Origin: Pomphorhynchus laevis
Taxonomy: Eukaryota; Acanthocephala; Palaeacanthocephala; Echinorhynchida; Pomphorhynchidae
Length of the DNA stretch: 64,000 nt
Assembly (NCBI GenBank): GCA_012934845.2
Contig: WNNJ02000598.1
Coordinates: 62,001 to 126,000, forward strand
Direction of reading: 5' to 3'
The notes beneath the pieces are model-generated. The model did no database searches. It saw only the letters and a program-made list of their open reading frames with translations, and had not been told where the DNA came from. Made by a program: the position numbers and the translations under genes. How positions within the stretch are numbered: the first letter of the stretch is position 1; each line of letters begins with the position of its first letter. Below, piece by piece: positions 59,755 to 64,000 of this stretch.

Positions 59755-62700
59755 TCTTCTGCTGATGTCTTCTACCATCATGGCCTCAGGTCCAGTGGGA
59801 TCTGAGCCCCACAGCCAATCCAACACGCCGCCCTTCGACTGAACCACCCGGGGTCATTCACCCCCCCCCGAAGAGTTCAATCGAAGCAGATTATGCTGGG
59901 TAAACGCGAGATGAGCAGCTGTAGAAACCTTAGCCTTTGCTTTGGGGGACGTCCTCTAGAAAAGAAGACTAATCTCAAGATAGCTAAAGTGTCCCAGAGG
60001 CGCACGTGAGTTCTCCCTTTCAATGACAGATGCTGGACCCGTTTCAGGGCCCACCTAGCTCTCTTCAGGATACGTTTGAATCTATCCAGGTCAGCTTTCG
60101 CCGATCAGTTCACCGTAACGGTGAACCCCAGGTATTTTACTTGACTCGTGAAGATAGGGAGAGGTTGATTAATCAGAATGGAGGAGAGGGCATATAGTGC
60201 TAATCTCGTAAGCTTTTGCTTTGTTGCAGGGGCGCCATGAAAGACAACCACCTGCGATTTGCTGGAGTTTAGAATAAGATTGGAAGCGGGTAACTAGTCT
60301 TTTAATCTTAAAAAGAAACGGCTGATGCCTGAGACTACGTCTTTGCACCTGCGTCCAGAAAACAGGGCTGTGGTATCATCAGTGTATACCACTAGACGTT
60401 GTTAGCATTTAAATATTTTAAAGAGTTCAATCGAGACAGCAAGATATAAGATAGGAGAGAGGGGGAGCCTTGAGGCACACCTGTAATAGGGTAGAACTGA
60501 CGCGCAACAGGGTTGTCTTCATAATAGAATCGCTTGGTGTACAGCAGTATCTCCACCCTGTTAACAATTCTCGCAGGCAACCCGAGGGATCTGAGAGAAG
60601 AGATAACAAACGGAATGGAGATGCGGTCAAATGCAGCAGAAAAATCAAGGAAAACAGCCACAGCGAGTTGATGACTATTCTCCTGACAAAACCAATGCAC
60701 TTCACCAACCGCTGAATGGACCGAGCGACCTTTGACAAACCCATGGAAACCAGGTAGGATTAAATTACTCCTACTCAGATGAACGGAAATTCTACGCGAA
60801 AGCGCTTTTTTTGGAGATCGAGACGAGGGAATTTTGAATCGAAATAAGCCGCAGGTCTTTAGGGCAAGAGACCGGATACTTTTTAGGTATAAAAATTCTC
60901 CTACTGATGTTGATGCCGCCACATCGGATGGGGTGGCTTATAGCATTGTAACGGCCACTTCCCTTCTTTATTCGACTGTCAAAAACTGAGAGACACGAGA
61001 AGAGAAAGTATCTACTCCTGAAGTCTCCCCAAGGCGAAATTGGTTGCGGTGATTGAGTGTCTCCATAATTATGTATGGATAGTGACTCCTCCAAAACTTT
61101 ATCAAGACCTATACTATCAATCCAACCTAATGCCCTATCCCTCCAACAGACAAACTTATTGAATATCTTCCAGAAGGAAGACTGGGAGAAGTTAAAGGAA
61201 GCAATGCTTGCCCTATCCTTACCCACTTAAAATCTATATCTAGCGCTTATATATTCTTTCGAGAGAACTTGCCTGGCAGAAGCAAAGAGATTTGGGAGAC
61301 GGAGCAAATATGCTAAGGTATTGAGTTTTGTCAGAGTGGGACTAAAAATGCGACCTTTATAGGTTGTCGAAAGCAATGCGGTAGCTTGCGAAGAGAGATA
61401 GGAATTAAATTCGGTTAAACTCTCATTGCCAATTCGGGGGAAGCGTTGGATAGCTATCTGAAAGAAAGCTACTCTGATCGGGTCAAAGTTGAATCTACTT
61501 CGAAGCAGCGTATCCTCTTCTATCCGCCAGCGAATTAGGTCATGAGAGGTGCACAGATGTTGTCGCGACTGCTCCGTACAGAAGGGTTTTAGCAACAACC
61601 TCTTATGGAGCAGTAATAAATCGATTAGTGAATTCGTTGATGTTCAATGAAAGGTGGGGGGCGGTGGTTTATGAATAAGATAACCGTTCCTGGCTCTGCG
61701 GAGTGCTGCATTAATCCAACGACCAGTTCTGTCGTTGAAGTCACCTAGTACCATGTCATAACCGCTGTCAATTATCCTATCCAGGAGGTCACGGTTCTTG
61801 TGAATCTTCCCTGGACGGATGTAGACATTGGGTAGACTGAGGCCTTTACCGTTCTTACATAGTGAAACTACCAAACAAGAAAGGGCTGGACAAGAATAAT
61901 TTAAAAGAAGGGATGATCTTAAAGAGCATTTAACTAAGGTCAAGAGTCCTTGAGATGAAGATGAGTGAGGCGGGTTATGTACGGAGTATAGTGGGAACAA
62001 ATGTGCTTAGGGATAAATCGGTTAATGTTTTTGGGGAGTCGGGTAGACCGCGTCTCCTTAAGGATTATAACATCTGCATATCTACCAGATAGAAGTCTGA
62101 GGGCAAAAGCTCCTTCCGAATTCCACTGAAGGATATTCAGTGAAAAAGGCTCACGAATACTCTGCATTGTGTTAAGTCTGTTGTATGGGATTGCCGCTAC
62201 CCTACAGAGAGCTAGAGGCAGAAGGGTTTCACTCTCCACACTAATGCTATCCAGAGTGGGCACTTGCCCACGGCCATTATCTTTATTTTCCGATGAGGCG
62301 ATCGTTACCTTATCCTTTAAAAGCTTACCAATCTTGATAGGGGAACGGCATGGGCCGAGCCCTCCCCCCCCACTTTTTGGACTCAGGCACGGCTCGTTGT
62401 ACTGGAACGGCTGGAGAGGAATATAATGCCGTCATAATACCGGCCGTTATCCCTTCCATTTGTTTTATAACTGATTTATTGTTGGAATCTATAATGTGGA
62501 GGATATCCTTATCGGATATCCTCCACATTTCTACAGCGGCCTCACGCATTGACATGTGTGAGGCCGCTGTAGAAAAGCTTGCAGAATCTTGCTTGGCCTG
62601 AGCTGTACAAGCAAAACTGTTCCTGTATTTCTTAAAGAAAGAGCATTTACGGGACCACGCTGGGTGGTCACCACCATAATTGGAGCAGAGGGGTTGAGCT

Positions 62701-63480
62701 CCACATTTCACCTTCATCATTAGGTCATCGCAGGAGTCGTGGCTGCAGACTCCACACGTTTTTTTGCGAGAGCAATTAGAGCCTCAGTGCCCCCACTGAT
62801 GTCACACATTTCAATGTGGGTAGGTGAGGTCGTCAGCATCGAGTATTGTAAACTTTATATTGTACCCTAGAAAAGAGTTGAAGGCAGACTTAGCAAGAAC
62901 CTCCGCCTGGTCTACAGATGAGGAGCAAAACGCTATCGGAAGATTAAAGCCATTTTTACTCATGACTTGCCTAAAGTAGATAGTTTAAAGATCTTTTTTA
63001 GAGATAACATCCTTATCCTCTATATGTGGAGGAATATTATTGATCTTCAGTGAAGCCTGTATAGGCTTAAATTGAATAGTGCCAAAATGCTTTAGGTTAG
63101 AATTGAAAAATAGCTCGTACTCCTTTGCGAGATTACTAGTTGCGAATGAGACTTTTATTTCAGTTTCATATATTTTTACAGATTCAAACACAACTCGATT
63201 AGTGTAATTGATTACGAAAGGACGAAGAAAAATATTGAACAATTTGGGCCTTTCTTGAGGCTGTGTAAGTGTAATTATAATCAGATTTTTAGGCTTGTGA
63301 ATTGGGCGGAGTACCCCCGCGCCCAGTACATTATCAGAAGTTAAAACACCAACCTTGTTGTCGAGAACGGTAATAGTAATCAACTTATTACTTTCAAGAT
63401 CGTCCATATTCCATGGAAAACTCGTTTGATTTTGGAAATTGATTGAAGTACCGACGTTGTTATTAACATTGCATATTTTT
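59755..63480 (-). mobile_element. Jockey/I-like LINE J3, most complete copy
   Basis: Minus strand. The ORF1 ATG is at 63,407 (MDDLESNKLITITV), followed by an N-terminal domain with FKPIQASLKINNI, and the CCHC and Cys-rich part at about 62,800-62,620. APE lies at 62,190-61,640 (LNILQWNSEG, LGDFNDRTGRW). RT spans 61,598-60,360: pre-RT, RGRSVHSAV-type KGRSVHSAV, motif A FLDFSAAFDR with intact Asp, GVPQGSP, and YTDD in place of YADD. The C-terminal part and 3' UTR end near 59,755 (GGATCTGAGCCCC on the plus strand). Several frameshifts exist and two large hairpins lie inside ORF1 (62,493-62,575). Unlike J1 and J2 it keeps the motif A Asp. Confidence 0.8.
62493..62575. repeat. Two adjacent near-perfect hairpins inside J3 ORF1
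   Basis: Hairpin 1 has 16-base perfect arms (62,493-62,508 and 62,514-62,529) with a 5-base loop TTATC. Hairpin 2 has 21-base arms with one mismatch (62,528-62,548 and 62,555-62,575) and a 6-base loop. They share two bases. Such hairpins are not a feature of J1 or J2 at the same place in ORF1. Confidence 0.85.
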
Positions 63481-63529
63481 CGCGTTGATTAACAGAAGTT
63501 TGATTTTTCTGTCAAAACAAAAAGAGATT

Positions 63530-63738
63530 TATTTAAGGAGAGTGAGACCATTCCGCGTGAATTTCTTGTAAAACATGTAAGCCAGACGCGATAGAATGAC
63601 GAATGCCGTTTTGTCATCACAGTGACTCATCAGTGCCAGATCCCTTTCACTACTGGATGCAGAGGAGGACTGCATCCAGTAGTGGGAGGGATGACGAAAC
63701 GGCATTCGTCATTCTTTCGCGTCTGGCTTACATGTTTT
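63530..63738. repeat. Inverted-repeat element beside the 5' end of J3
   Basis: The left arm (from 63,568) and right arm (to about 63,744) pair over about 75 bases around a 7-base loop near 63,663-63,669. The left arm carries about 24 extra bases near 63,614-63,640. ACAAAAAGAGATT occurs at 63,517-63,529 and again at 63,739-63,751, which may be a 13-base target duplication. No coding capacity. Confidence 0.7.
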
Positions 63739-64000
63739 ACAAAAAGAGATTGCAAGTGATTTGTTTCCAAATGTGCAGTGATGTCAATCCCTGAACCTTG
63801 TATTATTTACTTTAAAAGAAACTTTATTATTATGTCAAAACAAAAATTACAATTATCTGTTTTCTAGGAGGCATGACGGGCGACTGAGTTATTATTAGGA
63901 CGATTTAACCTTTTGAATAATGCCTCATATGAAGAGCATGTGTGTTTACTGCAGCATTAAAAACCTTAAAAATTGGAAAGCAAGAATGTGCTAAAACAGG

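Overview
The window is about 64 kb of AT-rich animal nuclear DNA made mostly of decayed retroelements. It shows no bacterial-style operons, rRNA or recognisable tRNA genes. The CR1/L2-like LINEs carry a zinc-finger plus RRM-like ORF1, and the Ty3/gypsy integrases are of a type common in invertebrates such as flatworms, molluscs and chelicerates. I read the source as an invertebrate genome and cannot name the species.

Host content is sparse. One reading frame runs off the left edge (1-260, minus). The only host gene recognised with confidence is an intronless, 3'-truncated MLH1-like mismatch-repair sequence (47,928-48,806, plus). A possible orphan exon lies at 29,162-29,406.

Layout from left to right: non-coding DNA (0.3-2.5 kb); a decayed reverse transcriptase (RT)/nuclease element (3.1-5.3 kb); an L2/CR1-like LINE here called family A (6-8.8 kb); a complex fold-back repeat (9.55-10.64 kb); two Ty3/gypsy fossils (11-15.5 kb); a CR1 element (family C, 15.75-20.9 kb) split by two family A insertions; two Jockey/I-like LINEs, J1 and J2, head to head (21.2-28.2 kb); a gene-poor stretch; a second CR1 (family B) holding another family A copy (30.5-33.3 kb); and a Ty3/gypsy fossil spread over 33.8-45.4 kb. 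That fossil is interrupted by a J fragment, a CR1-B copy with an inverted 5' end, and a 4 kb family A element. Then follow quiet AT-rich DNA with small hairpin elements, the MLH1-like sequence, an internally deleted J copy (50.6-52.5 kb), a cluster of RT plus C-terminal nuclease elements (family K, 52.6-59.6 kb), and a fairly complete J copy (59.8-63.5 kb).

The most interesting item is family K. These elements have an N-terminal cysteine-rich module, an RT with a GFTQGD motif and a C-terminal Cys/His zinc motif followed by an RHN...D...DV nuclease-like core. That layout resembles the restriction-like endonuclease of R2-type retrotransposons, but I cannot place K in a named clade. Other strong signals are a conserved stem-loop at the 3' end of family A, a probable gene-conversion tract between the inverted J1 and J2 copies, and a clear 5' inversion (twin-priming signature) in a CR1 copy. 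All coordinates and translations were read by eye; no database search was possible.
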